Shown: positions 11,437-22,425 of the stretch, piece by piece
How the letters are laid out: every line of letters starts with the position of its first letter
Position numbering within the stretch: position 1 is the stretch's first letter
Assembly: GCA_963854735.1 (NCBI GenBank)
Contig: OY978104.1
Location: 1,054,001 to 1,118,000, forward strand
Length of the DNA stretch: 64,000 nt
Direction: 5' to 3'
Source of the DNA: Marvania coccoides
Taxonomy: Eukaryota; Chlorophyta; Trebouxiophyceae; Chlorellales; Chlorellaceae
Made by a program: the position numbers and the translations under genes
Notes under the pieces: generated by a model
Told to the model about the DNA's origin: nothing
Seen by the model: only the letters and a program-made list of their open reading frames with translations
Database searches by the model: none

Positions 11437-12498
11437 TCAAATTACGCTTTTAGGGCAATTTATGCGATCGAGCTTTTCCTCGTCCACGGCTGGCTGCGCG
11501 TCCTTTGCCCTCTTCACTATCTCCAACGCTTCCCTCGCCGCTGCTGCCGCCGGCACCTCCTCCGCTGCCTGGCCCCCCAGGGTCTGCGGCACGATCGCCG
11601 GGTCCACCTGTTGCAGGATTTCTTTGAGGCCGGAGTCTCCGCTGACGAACTTGACTTTCTGCCGAGAGGTGGGGTCGATGAAGGGACTCACAATGCGCCA
11701 CAGAGCATCGAAAACAAAGGGCGCGTTGAGCCTGCATACGCGTGTGCGATAAACGACGATGGCGGGATTGATAAATAAAGGGTTTGAAAGCAAAAAAGTA
11801 GAGAAGTGGAGAAATTTGGAGAAAAAGTTGGCGCCTCACATGAAGATCTTCAAAACCCGCTCAGGGAAGTGAATTTTCAGCAGGTTAAAGCACGAAAACA
11901 GGCCGTGTCGGTCCATGTTAGACCAGGTGCTGTCGGTGAGGTCGAACACGGCGCAGAGCTTGCCGTCTGCGCCCGCATCGTCGCAGATCCGCGAGGCCGC
12001 TTCCAGGCAAAAGATGACAAATCGCTCGAGCTCCTCGGGGGGCTGAATGGCGAAATGGCGGGCGACGCGGATGACGAGAAGCGGGCGGCCGTCGGCCCCA
12101 GGGGGCTGCAGAAATATCTTGTTTTGCGAAATTTGTGCCTGCACTTCATCCTGTGGACAAACCGATAAAAACATGTCAGTTCTTGTAATCAAAAGTGAAA
12201 ACCCGGTAAAAAAAAACGGGATGCCAAAAACAGCTAGCAGGCGCACCTCCAGAATGACGCCATTGGGGATTTCCACCTGGCGCCACGCTGCATGAGCTGT
12301 GAGCCTTTCCAGCGCCTTCTCGACGTTCAGCTTCTCAGCCACGATGAAGCGCCGCAGCAAGGCTACCACCCGGGCCTCGCTGGTGTCCAGCAGCTCCCCT
12401 GTGTCGTAGAGAGACTGTAGCACCTTTTCGTCTAGCCGGCTCCTGAGTTCCCCAATGAGCAGGCTCATGGACGGTTGGCGGCACATTGCGCGGTACAA
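11437..12498 (-). CDS. Sec14-like CRAL-TRIO lipid-transfer protein
   Basis: Exons are 12498-12247, 12150-11840 and 11731-11437, giving 285 aa from the first Met; a slightly later Met (MCRQPSMSLL) is also possible. Residues 25-75 form the CRAL-TRIO N-terminal helices (SEARVVALLRRFIVAEKLNVEKALERLTAHAAWR). The lipid-binding domain follows: GRPLLVIRVARHF, then VFDLTDSTWSNMD, and the hallmark FPERVLKIFMLNAPFVFDALWRIVSPFIDPTSRQKVKFV. It ends soon after, with an Ala-rich helix. Such proteins move or present phosphoinositides and other lipids between membranes. The ligand cannot be inferred. It is divergent from the peroxiredoxin gene. Confidence 0.85.
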
Positions 12499-12943
12499 GG
12501 GTGATAATTAATGATCAGTACCACAATTCTGCTGGAAATTCGGGGATTCGTTTAAAAAATTCTGAGCCACACTCAAAAATATGAAATTTGAAAGTGGCTC
12601 GGTGCGCAATGCTGGGCGGCCGTCCTGTTCAACAGTGTGCAACGTTTGGTAAAATGAAATCGGATAATTGAATTAAAATATAAAGGCCGAGGAATGTCGC
12701 TGCATATTATGCAGCGACATTGACAGCCATAGGACTGTTGGTGAGCTTCTGCTGCTCCTACCCACAAAAATGTCAATTTAAATCTACAGTTTAACTTCGG
12801 AAACTTCGACGAGTTCCAAAAGCACAGGAATATAACAAATACGCCATTTTTTCAAGAACAAGTCATTGTGATCAAGTAAAAAAATAGTTGGAAACCATTG
12901 CATTCAGCTTGTTTTCAATTAGAAAATCACCCACTTATTGAGC
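12499..12943. promoter_or_regulatory. Divergent promoter region with 29-bp palindrome
   Basis: This 445-bp AT-rich spacer separates the CRAL-TRIO and peroxiredoxin start codons. Near its middle, 12693-12721, lie 13-bp perfect inverted arms (AATGTCGCTGCAT and its complement) around a 3-base centre. They could be a dimeric transcription-factor site or a cruciform. Confidence 0.45.
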
Positions 12944-14114
12944 ATGTCGGTTGTGAAGGTAAGCGTTGTTTCCATGTGTTTCTTGATCACCAAATGATCA
13001 CTCTCGGGACTCCCTCCGGGAGGGCAGGCTTTCCGCGTTTCCCTGCACTTCCGTATCATCCCTACCTTTGTTGTATTGCGTTCTACCAGGCTGGCGACCG
13101 CGTCCCCGACATCGCAGTGGACGAACTTGTCGGGGGAGCGCCCACATCAATCTCTGTCACCTCGCTCTTCGCTGGAAAGAAAGGCATTCTTTTCGGAGTG
13201 CCAGGAGCCTTCACCCCAGGTAGAATGCATTGAAACGGTATTTGCCACCTGTACTTCAAATTTAGCGCCCCGTCCACACTTTCCCCTTCCTAGTACATAA
13301 TAAATTACTTTAAGAAATTATATAAACTCATAATTCCGCGTTATCCCGTCATCATTTATCCTGCCAGGCTGCTCCAAGACCCACCTTCCTGGTTACGTTC
13401 AGGATTTTGACAAACTGAAAGCGGCCGGTGCCGAGGTGATTGCCTGCATCAGCGTCAACGACGCGTTCGTGATGGGCGCATGGGGAGAGGCGCATGGAGC
13501 CGCCGGCAAGGTAAATATAAACATGGTTTTTTTCTCTTCCCCCCATTGCCCTGCTCTTTGTCATATCTTAACGAAAGTCAAACTTTTTTTTCTCAAGCGT
13601 ATACGGCTAAATGTTTGATTTCCTATCAATTGTGCAGGTGCACATGCTGGCGGACCCCCGTGGCGAGCTGGCTTCTGCGCTGGGCATCACTTTTGATGCC
13701 ACTGCCGTGTTGGGGAATCCCCGGTGCCGCAGGTTCAGTGCTGTGGTTGAGAACAACGTGTTCAAGACCGTGAACTTGGAAGAGACGGGCGGCATGACGT
13801 GTAGCCTGTCCAACCAGATCCTGGAGCAGGTAAAAGAGTGAGAGAAGAAGGGGGTGCTCCCGGCATAGATTTTATGAATAAATGAATGCAAAATCTCTCG
13901 GTCTTTTTTTCTTTCTCTCGCCCTAAGGAAAGGGATTTTTGTAGTGTTTTAGGCGTTATCAAAGGATGTATTGAAGCACCTTTGATGTTGATAATTAGGG
14001 GCACCATTTCTTTTTTTTACGTTGCCCCGCAATGCACCACAGGCAGAGCCAGAGGCAGGGGCAGGGAACAATGAAGAGGCTTTTGATGTGATGCGCCGCC
14101 ATTGGGGGTACTAA
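12944..14114 (+). CDS. Type II peroxiredoxin
   Basis: Exons are 12944-12958, 13090-13219, 13368-13510, 13638-13829 and probably 14043-14114, giving 183 aa. If the last intron is not removed, translation stops at 13841 (163 aa, ending LEQVKE). The peroxidatic Cys lies in GAFTPGCSKTHLPGY, and the second Cys of the class in VIACISVNDAFVMGAWG. The VENNVFKTVNLEETGG loop is typical of plant and yeast PrxII. The enzyme reduces H2O2 and alkyl hydroperoxides using thioredoxin or glutaredoxin. No clear targeting peptide is seen, so it is probably cytosolic. The proposed fifth exon adds AEPEAGAGNNEE...RRHWGY, an acidic tail unusual for the family. It has a good acceptor and stays in frame for 24 codons. 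Confidence 0.88.
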
Positions 14115-14779
14115 TGCCGCTATAGAGCGAGAGAGCCAGCTGAGGACTGATCTCTGCGCTCGCAGCGACGAGAGAGTGGGAGAAAACCTGGCAGAGCTCC
14201 TGCAAAGCAAAGACGCACCACGCACGTGTCGCTTTCGCCCAATCAGCCCCGGTACACGTTGAAATGGGAAGCTGGGACGCATGGAGAGGGACGAGTATGT
14301 CGTGACCCTGCTGATAATTATCAATTATAATAATGGCGCAGCTGTGTCACGGCAATAGATAGTAGGTTGGATTACAACATTGTATGCGTCATATTATGGC
14401 ACGAAAGATACATTATGCAGAAAATTTTTCTAAAAAAAAATATGTTCGGGAAAAGTAAAAGAAGAAAATCGGAGCTGTTTCAAAGTGCCCTCTCTTTGGA
14501 AATGTATTATTAGGGGTAGGAAAAAAATAGCGCTGCTGCCTAAGTTTGGGCTTGTGGGTGGATAGAAAAACAACACATTATATATAAATAGAAGCCAAGT
14601 ACAAAGCCTCCGTAAAAAATAAATAAAAAAACATGGATATGGTACTAGCCAAGAGCAACTCCCCGATGAAGCCAACGAGGACGGGGCAGTGAATGTCGTA
14701 GCAAGGACATAAGACATGCGTGCATGCAAGAAATGATGGCGTAGGCTGACGATAGCAATTCTTAATTAATAAAAAAAAT
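14115..14779. other. Gene-free stretch after peroxiredoxin
   Basis: It probably holds the 3' UTR of peroxiredoxin and the 3' flank of the next minus-strand gene. From 14300 it is AT-rich. I see no exon or RNA gene. Confidence 0.35.
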
Positions 14780-15389
14780 CTATATAATTCTTACGCCAGG
14801 GTAAAAGGTGTAACAGAATTCCACATCCACAGTCTTGGGGAAGCCGGTAACGGTCTCTGAAGCGTACGTGATCGCTGCGGTTCCTGCGGTCAAGATGGCG
14901 CGGGCTTCACCGGTAAATTCTTCCGTGCTGGTGCCGGTACTCACACCAGTCGAAATTGTGCGGCCGGGGGCTGTGGCTTCGACTGTGGCTTTCCATTGGT
15001 CGGCGGAGGGCTCTGCGTTCATGGTCCGCACCCTCAAGACGCCGATGGGCTTGGTAGAGATGGCTGCAACGTTGAAAATTTTGACAAAATTTGCCGTCGG
15101 GAATTCAATGCCGTGCCTAGTAGTGCAGAATTGATAGGTCGCGGGCACCCTAATCTGGATTGGAAACGCGTTGATTTCCTGCAGAGCGCGGGCCTCTGCT
15201 GCGGGAGCGCAAGCTGCAGGCATGGAAGGAAATTTAATTTTGGAGCAGCAGTGTAGCGGCGGTGGTAGCAGTTTTGATGATAACGGGAGCGCGGGACCGC
15301 AAGTAGTCTCGTTGTAAGCTGCTGGTCTTACCGCAGACAATGATGGCGGCTGCCAAAGCGAGGAGGCCGCGGGTGGTTGAGGGATGCAT
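14780..15389 (-). CDS. Secreted protein of unknown function
   Basis: Exons are 15389-15332 and 15213-14780, giving 163 aa. Exon 1 encodes a signal peptide (MHPSTTRGLLALAAAIIVCA) and ends at a TGCG|GTAAGA donor; the frame closes with the CTGCAG acceptor. The mature part begins with an Ala-rich stretch and continues as a Thr/Ser/Val-rich, beta-looking domain (INAFPIQIRVPATYQFCTTR...VKIFNVAAIS...VDVEFCYTFYPG). It contains two cysteines far apart (FCTTR and EFCYTF) that could pair. I recognise no family. An extracellular or wall location is inferred from the signal peptide alone. Confidence 0.6.
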
Positions 15390-15857
15390 CAATTAAACAC
15401 TGCTTTTAGAAGGAAAAAATAACTGCTGCCCGCGGCGGTGTGCAGAAAGAAGGCAACCTGGCTGCCCACTTGTATGCATCAAAATTCGCCATCCCGGCGT
15501 GTATGGCTGTTAAAAAAATTCAAAAAAAAAATCTTCGACTTTCTTTCTTTCTTTTCACAGGGACCACAAAATTTCTTCGTGGTCTCGCCCAAAGCTTGCC
15601 AGCTTTTACAGCGGAGATGAGGAACACTACAGCAAAGGGTGGACGTAGAGCATGGTGCCAACGCATCGGCAGTGTCGGCGGCACATGCTCAGTTGGGGTC
15701 TCATAAGTTGGAGTTAACCAGCTTAAACTTCCGCAGAAAGGCATCAATTACAGGGCAATGGGAGAAGGGAGAAGAAGAAAAAAAGTAAAAATAGCAGAAC
15801 ATGACATATATTAGGGTTTATTGGTACAAAAATGGCCGTCTCGCTTGGCGGGATTCT
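15390..15857. other. Spacer between secreted orphan and PEX2
   Basis: I find no coding evidence. It contains the promoter of the minus-strand secreted protein gene and the 3' flank of PEX2. Confidence 0.35.
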
Positions 15858-17126
15858 TCATCGAGCAGCGTTGGCTGGCCGCATGGCCTCCACCCTCTCG
15901 AGGCAGCGAGGGCACTGAAATTGCGGGTCGGCCAGCGTGTGGCCTCGCAGACAAAAATAGCAAAACGCATGCCGGCACGGCTCCGCCGCAAACGGCGTTA
16001 AAATTTCTGCCGCCCCGCAAATGCCGCAAGACTCCTCCCCAGCCAGAAACGCCGAACCGCCCTGCTGCGCTACCATCCCACTGCTACTGCCGCCTCCGCC
16101 AGGCTGCCGAGACAGCCGCGCAGGCAGCCTCGGCAGAATTCTCCTCACCGCTCGCTGCACCGCTGTCGCGTCCACCAGGGGCAGCAGAAAGAGCAGCACC
16201 TCGCTGACTTCTGACCACACCAACTGCCGGTTCAGATACTCGTAGCTGATGGCCCTGGAGGCTGAGGGGCGCGCGTAGACAAGCCTCGCCCCGAGGCACC
16301 GCTCCAGGAGGCTTCGGTACCGCCCAGTCCGCAAAAACAGCGCAAAATTCACCACGGAAGCTGCTCGGTAGCTGGCCTCGGCGCCGCGCAACCCTCGCCA
16401 TGCCAGTGCCTGCCAGGATCCGCTGGAGGCGTCGCCCCAATGCCGCACCGCCGCTGCATTGGTTCCCCTGCCCCAAAGGTACCGCAGTAGAACAGTACCG
16501 AGGCAATACATCGTGCTCTGGGATGATGTGAGGCCTGGACCTTCCACCCCGGTGTGCCCACCTGCGTTGGGGGCTGCGTCGGCGGTGTTTTCATTACGAA
16601 ATCGGAGGTTCATTAGGGACATGCCAGGGAGGGGGTGGCCCTCCCACACTGAGTATCGAAATATGAGAAAGTCGAGGACGGCGGTGAGCTCGGGCAACAG
16701 CCGCCCCACCGCAGCCTGTTGAATGGATACAAGAAAGGTGGGCGGAAATGAGTTTTCGTAGGAACAATTATATATGCTTTGGAAAAGGAGTGGTTGCGTA
16801 CCGGCTGGAAGAGGGAGAAGATGCGCATGAACTGCTCGCGGAGGAGCAGAGCGAGCTCTTCGTCCAGGCGTGCTGCGTCCATCTGCGTGGAGCGCATGAT
16901 AGAGGCATCTGCTGAGGGCGGGAGGCGGCGCGTCCTGTGTGATTAAAAAAAGGAAAGGAGGTCGGGGTATTCCTGTGAGGCTCAGAGCTGACCGAGAATT
17001 GAGCGCCTCAGAAAACTGTGTGAAATGAGGAAGAGTGGCTCACTGGGAGAGGCGGGCAAGGTCTGGCTGGGAGTGGGCCCACTGCTGGCGCCACTCATCC
17101 CTGGCGGGCGTCGTGGGCAGCTCCAT
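15858..17126 (-). CDS. PEX2: Peroxin 2, RING E3 ubiquitin ligase of the peroxisome
   Basis: Exons are 17126-17044, 16934-16802 and 16715-15858, giving 357 aa. The N-terminal helices (MDAARLDEELALLLREQFMRIFSLFQP) match the conserved start of PEX2. The membrane-domain hallmark NFALFLRTGRYRSLLERCLGARLVYARP...SYEYLNRQLVWSEVSEVLLFLLPL follows. The C-terminal RING at about 298-345 reads CGICGAAEI...CRHAFCYFCLRG...FQCPRC. PEX2 works with PEX10 and PEX12 in the peroxisomal membrane to ubiquitinate the import receptor PEX5 for recycling. All exon phases agree, provided exon 2 begins at 16934. The gene is divergent from the LRR gene. Confidence 0.86.
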
Positions 17127-18317
17127 CCTAAATTTTATGATTTATTGCGCATCGCAGCAGCGTCGCAAAAGCTTGATTTCGAAAGAGAAAAATAATCGAG
17201 GATGAAAAAATAACAATTTAGGTGTGGCATACGCGCTATTCGTGGTGTTTCCAGGTTCTTTACTTTCACACGAAAACACAAATATATATATATATATATA
17301 TATTTAAGCCCAATAACAGGGCGGAAAATTGGGAGAAAATTATGCCAACTTGGCCAAGTTGCAAGGCCCCCTTAAGGCAAGCTTGCCGGGCAAATAGTCA
17401 CCCATTCCTGTATTTCAACTCGTATTTGCACATGTTTCAAACAAATTACATAAAATAATGCTTGGTGGAGGCAGGGGAGCCCTCAATCGAACCGAAGATG
17501 GGTCTATTATTTTGAATTATTTATTCTGTTCTCTTCATTTTTCTCTTCGTCGGCGCCCTTCTCTCAGCCCACGCCTTTCAGCAATATACGCATTGAGAAA
17601 AGTGGTAGCCGTTGGAGTAGCCCGGTACTTTTCCCAGCACAGCCCATTCAATAGGAAAAGCGAGCGGAGCTGCGAAGAGGTGCAAACATGCTGCATAACA
17701 AAGTTCCAGAGGCATAAAAGCCTGAAAAAAATGCAAACTTATGCATGAAGACATTTGTGAAGAAGCACAGCCATCATGCAAGGATATACTTGATAAAACT
17801 CCTTTCGGAGTGGTCTTCCTTTATTCTCATTTTCATTCATCAATTTATTGTTATTATTTCTGCTTGCTCTTCGGTGCCAGTCTGCTATGTTGCCTTAGTT
17901 GCTTCTTTGTGCGGACTTAAACCTGTAATGTATGTATGTATGTTTCACCGAGCACGCCTGGGCGTTCAGTAGCTTCACACAGAGCAGGCGCTCCACTCTG
18001 ATGCAATCATTTGCAGCGGCGGTGTCTGTTGCATTCATGCCTGCTGAAGCGCGCGGAGAGGGCAGCTGTGGCGTTGGCAGATAAATTTCCCAGCTGCGCC
18101 GAAGGGGGACCTCTGAGCTTCTGGGGCATGACTGTTGAACTGTTGTAATAAATGGCAGCAAAAATTAGTTTTACATGGGGCCTTCCTCTCCGAAAACCCT
18201 AGGAATAATTATTGAAGTTTTCTTTTCGGAAGCACTTTTGGCTTCTGTTCGCCAAAAAGCCCTCAAAACACATATTTTTTATTCTCAAACTTTTATTTGC
18301 ACGATAATTCTGTCACC
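17127..18317. other. 1.2-kb gene-free region with simple repeats
   Basis: It contains a (TA)n run at about 17282-17303 and a short (TATG)n run near 17930-17942. The spacer separates two divergent genes. I find no exon, tRNA or other element with confidence. Confidence 0.4.
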
Positions 18318-19740
18318 ATGCCTCCAAGGCAGAAAGCCACAAAAATGGCGAAAGCTGCAAAGCAGCCCAAACCCACCCTGCTCGCCGTCTTCAACGAGAG
18401 CAGGGTTCTTTTCTCAATCTTAAATTTTCTCTCTCCCAATGATTGCCGCAACTTGCGCCAGGCGTGCAAAACAGCCAGGTACTATTTTTTTTGCAAACCT
18501 TGTGCTCAACGTTTCAGCCCATGCACGCCTTTTCTCACCACGTTTCCGTGCGTTATGTATGCCAGGGATCAGCTAGACGGCACCGTGACGCACGTAGAGC
18601 TGGAAGCGAGTTACGCTTCTTGCGCTGTCACCGCGCTCGCCAGTGGGCGCTTCCGCACTCTGGTAGAACTAGATATCAGCGAGTGCGGACTTGGTCCAGA
18701 GGTGGCCCAAGTGCTGTCAAACGCAGGGAAAGCGGGTCTGCCGCTGCTGCGCAGCCTGAAGGCCGAAGAATGCGACTTTGGGCCCACTGGCGCTGCAGCA
18801 CTGGTAACCAACTCGGGCTTTACGTTTGAGGAGCTGTTGCTGGGTCACTGTGGGCTGGGTCCTCAGGGGGCTTTCAAATTTCCCATGACGTGCGCTGCCA
18901 GCTCGCTTCAAATTTTGAGGGTGCTGGGCCTCTCAGGAAACGCCATCGGCCCTGATGGCGCCAAGGCGCTGGCGAGCACCTCGCTGCCCCAACTGGAGGA
19001 GCTAGACCTTTCCGACAATGCGCTGGGACCTTTTGGGGGGGCCCATATCGGCACGTCGGGAAAAAACTGGCCTGAGCTGCGCGTGCTGAACCTGGCGATG
19101 AATGAGCTGGGCGACAAGGGCGTGCAGCTCCTGGTGCAACACTACTGGAAATATCTGGAGGAGGTGGACCTCTCCAACAACGGCATCAAATACCACGGCA
19201 TGCAGAGCCTGGCCAGCAGCGAGAAAAGCCAGTGGCGCTGGGTGAAGGTCCTCCGCCTAAACAACAACAAGGTGTGCGGGGTTTGTCCCTTCATATGCCC
19301 AATATACTCCGATGATAATTAAACTCGCCCTTTTTCTTTCTAGGGGGGTTGTATTCATTTTAGTGTTTTTTTGTATCAATGCAATGCAATACCGCCTTTC
19401 GCTGCAGATTCCGCCCTCGGGGGCTGGGGCGCTGGGGAAAGAGCGCTTCCCCCTTCTGAGGGAGCTCGACCTGTCGGGCAACGACATAAAGGACGAGGGG
19501 GTGAAACGCCTGACCGACAACGCTGCTGCTTACTTTCCAAACCTGGAAACGCTGCTTCTGCGCAACGCCGGGCTGAGCGCACAGGGCCTGGCGCGCTCCA
19601 TCAATGCCAATTGGCTGTCCATGAAGGCCATGGACCTGCGGCAGGCTGGCACTGAGTTCGATTGCGGGAGGGGCAGCACTGTGGGGGATGCGCTGGACAG
19701 GAAGCGCATCGAAGTGCTTTTTAACGCGAAGAAGAAGTGA
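18318..19740 (+). CDS. F-box-like, leucine-rich repeat (RNI-type) protein
   Basis: Exons are 18318-18478, 18566-19271 and 19408-19740, giving 399 aa. A basic N-terminus leads into an F-box-like helix set (LLAVFNESRVLFSILNFLSPNDCRNLRQACKTAR). At least nine repeats of the ribonuclease-inhibitor type follow, with cores such as LVELDISECGLGP, LRVLGLSGNAIGPDGAKAL, LEELDLSDNALGP, LEEVDLSNNGIKYHG and LRELDLSGNDIKDEGV. The LRR domain should form a horseshoe that binds a protein partner. If the N-terminus is a true F-box, the protein would be an SCF substrate receptor, but this is tentative. Intron 2 carries a copy of a 34-bp motif shared with two other introns in the window. Confidence 0.75.
19271..19408. 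repeat. Intron carrying copy 1 of 34-bp intronic motif (at about 19290-19323)
   Basis: The motif runs from CTTCATATGCCCAATATAC to GATAATTAA on the plus strand. Near-identical copies lie at 29343-29377 (same strand) and 45762-45796 (reverse strand), each inside an intron of an unrelated gene. Confidence 0.7.
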
Positions 19741-20384
19741 GGCTGTGTGTGTTCTTGGTAGAATCAGCGACCATATTATTGTAGAATGTGTTTTTTACCT
19801 TCCCTTTTCAGATTTTGACAGACCGACGAGACTTGCTGCCATTTTGTGCTGAACCCTTTTTCAACTATTTGGCTGTTGACTGACTTTTTGGCATTTAGTA
19901 AACGGAGCTGTACGGAACAATCGCGAATCGAGATGAATCGTGTATGATAAGCAATGACTCAAGTGTGTCTGTGACATCCACCGCCTACACACTACGGTGT
20001 GCAACTGGCTTAAGCAGCGCTGTCAGACAGGCGGTGCCGTGGCCTTTCATAAAAAATTAGCACAAAAAGAAACTTTATATCTTGGCATTTTCCCATGAAA
20101 TTATGCGCCTCGTTGCTGCTGTATAAAGCCACCGCCAGTGCTCACTGTTTCTTCGCTGAAACTAATGAGAGACAATCCCTGCTCGTCGAATATCAGCAGT
20201 ACAAGCTGGCGGTCCGCCCGTCTCCTGTCTTTTCATGACCATCTCTGTCCTATCATTCATTCAGCTGTTGCTATCATCAGACAGCAGCCCAAAATTCATC
20301 GGTTCATGGCGGCGCAAGTTTAAACCCCCGCATGCATGAGCTCTGCATATAAATTTATATTAAAATCAGTAGCAACAGGCCACA
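19741..20384. other. Spacer between LRR and NOB1 genes
   Basis: I see no gene. A small CACAC/GTGTG hairpin occurs near 19987-20001. It holds the 3' UTR of the LRR gene and the NOB1 promoter. Confidence 0.35.
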
Positions 20385-22211
20385 ATGGCCAGTTGGGCGT
20401 CAATAGCCAAGACGGAGGCTGTCAAAAAAGAGCAAATTAAAGTCGATGTGACGGCGAGACCCAGCGTGGCGGTGATTGACGCCAACGCCATCATCAGCGG
20501 CAGCGGTCTCCTCAACTTGATGCGCGTGGCCGAGCGCGTGGTGACCATCCCCGAGGTCCTGCGTGAGGTGAAAGATCAGCAGTCCCGCGCCGCGCTGGCC
20601 GCCCTGCCCTTCACCATCCACACCCAAGAGCCTTCTGAAGACTCCGTCAAAGCAGGTGCGCACGCCCTTCTCCCTCGGGCCTCCTTTCCCAGTTGCATCT
20701 CTGAGATGCAAATTTCAAATACTTTCAGTCTCCATTTTCCCATCAAAAAAAATTCGAAATGCGCGCAACTCCACGTACAATACACATACATGCCAATTAT
20801 TTTCTTCCTTTTTTCTCGAACCTGCGCAGTTGTGGACTTTGCCAGGTCCACCGGCGACCTCCACGCCCTTTCCTCAGTTGACACCCGCCTGCTGGCCCTC
20901 ACACGCACCATCGAGGCGTCCTACTACGGCACCGCCCACCTGCGAGACCGCCCGCCGCCCCCCAAACTCCAAAAGAAGCGCGCCGCCGACACGAAGATGC
21001 TTCCAGGGTGGGGCGCTGAGGGCGGGGACTGGGCTGAGATGGACCGCCTGAACGAGGAGGAGGAAGCCGCAGCGGAGGCGGTGCTGAGCGGCGCAGGCGG
21101 GGGGGACCCCGCCAGTCGCATCGCTTCAGAGGTGGAAGCTCTCAGCTTGGAGGATGCTGTGGCGGAATTGAATGAAGGTGGCCAGGAGGGACTTGCGGCA
21201 GCAGTGGGAGAAGAGGACAGCAGCGACGATGACGAGGAGGAGGAAGATGAGGAAGAGAGCGAGGACGAGGACGACGATGGGTGGGAGGTCGCAGCAAAGA
21301 CGAAAAACAAAGCACGGCGGGCAAAGCGTCGGGCGGCCCGGCGAGCTGAGTACGCTGCGGCGGCCGTGGACGATCTGGAGCTGGCTGGGGAGGACGAGGA
21401 GGGCGGCAGCGACGACATGGAGGAGGCAGATGAGGAGGAGGGCAAGAGCGTGACGGGTACTGAAGGCGGCAGCGGGGGCGGCGTGCCGCACCCTGCTGGA
21501 GAGAGCGCGGTGTGCTGCATCACCGCGGATTTTGCGATGCAGAATGTGCTGCTGCAGATGGGGCTGCGGTTATCTGCGCCTGATGGGCGGCAGGTGACGT
21601 CGGTGTCGAGATGGGTGCTGCGATGCTGCGCGTGCTCCCAGGTGAGAAGCTTTAAAGGAAGCAGGGTGACACGCTGGCATTTTGTTTCGCTTTTTGTTTT
21701 CAATCCAAAGCTTACGCCCGGCTAGTTATAGTTATTATAATATTGATGAAGAGATAACCGGCTGACGAATATTCTTCTCTCTATTTCGGGATTGATTCAG
21801 GTCACCAAAGAGGTGGGGCGGCTGTTCTGCCCGCGCTGCGGCAACGCTGCGCTGGACCGCGTGCGCGTGGTGGTGGGGCCCGACGGCTCCGAGCAGTACG
21901 GCGTGAAGAAGAAGCACATCCTACGCGGCACAAAGTTCAGCATCCCCAAGCCCAAGGGAGGGCGCTCTGCTGACGTCATCCTGCGGGAGGACCAGCTGCT
22001 GACCAAGAAGCACCTGATGCGCGCGCACAAGGCGGCGGAGAAGGCCGCTGCCGACCAGCTGGACCCTTTTGCGCCAGAGTTCACCGCCGACACCTGGCAT
22101 CAGGCTGCAGCGCTGCCTGGGGGGTCCATGGGGGCTGCAGCGCTGATGGCGGGGTGGAAGCGCAACCCCAACGAGCGCAAGCACATCGCCACCAACCGCA
22201 GGCGAAAGTGA
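20385..22211 (+). CDS. NOB1: NOB1, pre-40S rRNA endonuclease (PIN domain, zinc ribbon)
   Basis: Exons are 20385-20655, 20830-21641 and 21801-22211, giving 497 aa. The PIN nuclease domain begins VAVIDANAIISG (first catalytic Asp), with further acidic residues in EVLREVKDQQSR and TGDLHALSSVDTRLLALT. A long acidic insert with poly-Asp/Glu and a basic KNKARRAKRRAARR stretch follows. The zinc ribbon WVLRCCACSQVTKEVGRLFCPRCGNAAL is split by intron 2. The C-terminus GGRSADVILREDQLL and WKRNPNERKHIATNRRRK are family hallmarks. NOB1 cleaves 20S pre-rRNA at site D to finish 18S rRNA. It is convergent with a second ribosome-biogenesis gene, DDX54, though co-regulation is not shown. Confidence 0.92.
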
Positions 22212-22425
22212 AACAGGGAGAGAGAGAGAGGTGGCGCGGGATATTTTTTCTGGGAATAAATTAGTTGGACACTGCTGCAGAATTCAGATGTATGTTGGTT
22301 TTATATTTAGTTCTTTTAAACAACGTGAAGTAGTGTTAAAACGGAGTAGATTGGTTGACAGCAAATATGCGACATTCAAGTGGATACACAAAAGCAGCAC
22401 CGTAGCAGGTCACACAGCTATCTAG

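Noticed and set aside
13995..14324. Minus-strand 109-codon frame
   Set aside because: It overlaps the probable last peroxiredoxin exon and UTR, has no homology, and has an unlikely composition.
17282..17303. (TA)n run as a possible replication or promoter element
   Set aside because: A simple dinucleotide repeat with no supporting context.
17458..17500. Possible tRNA B-box (reverse of GGTTCGATTGAGG)
   Set aside because: No matching A-box or cloverleaf arms could be folded around it.
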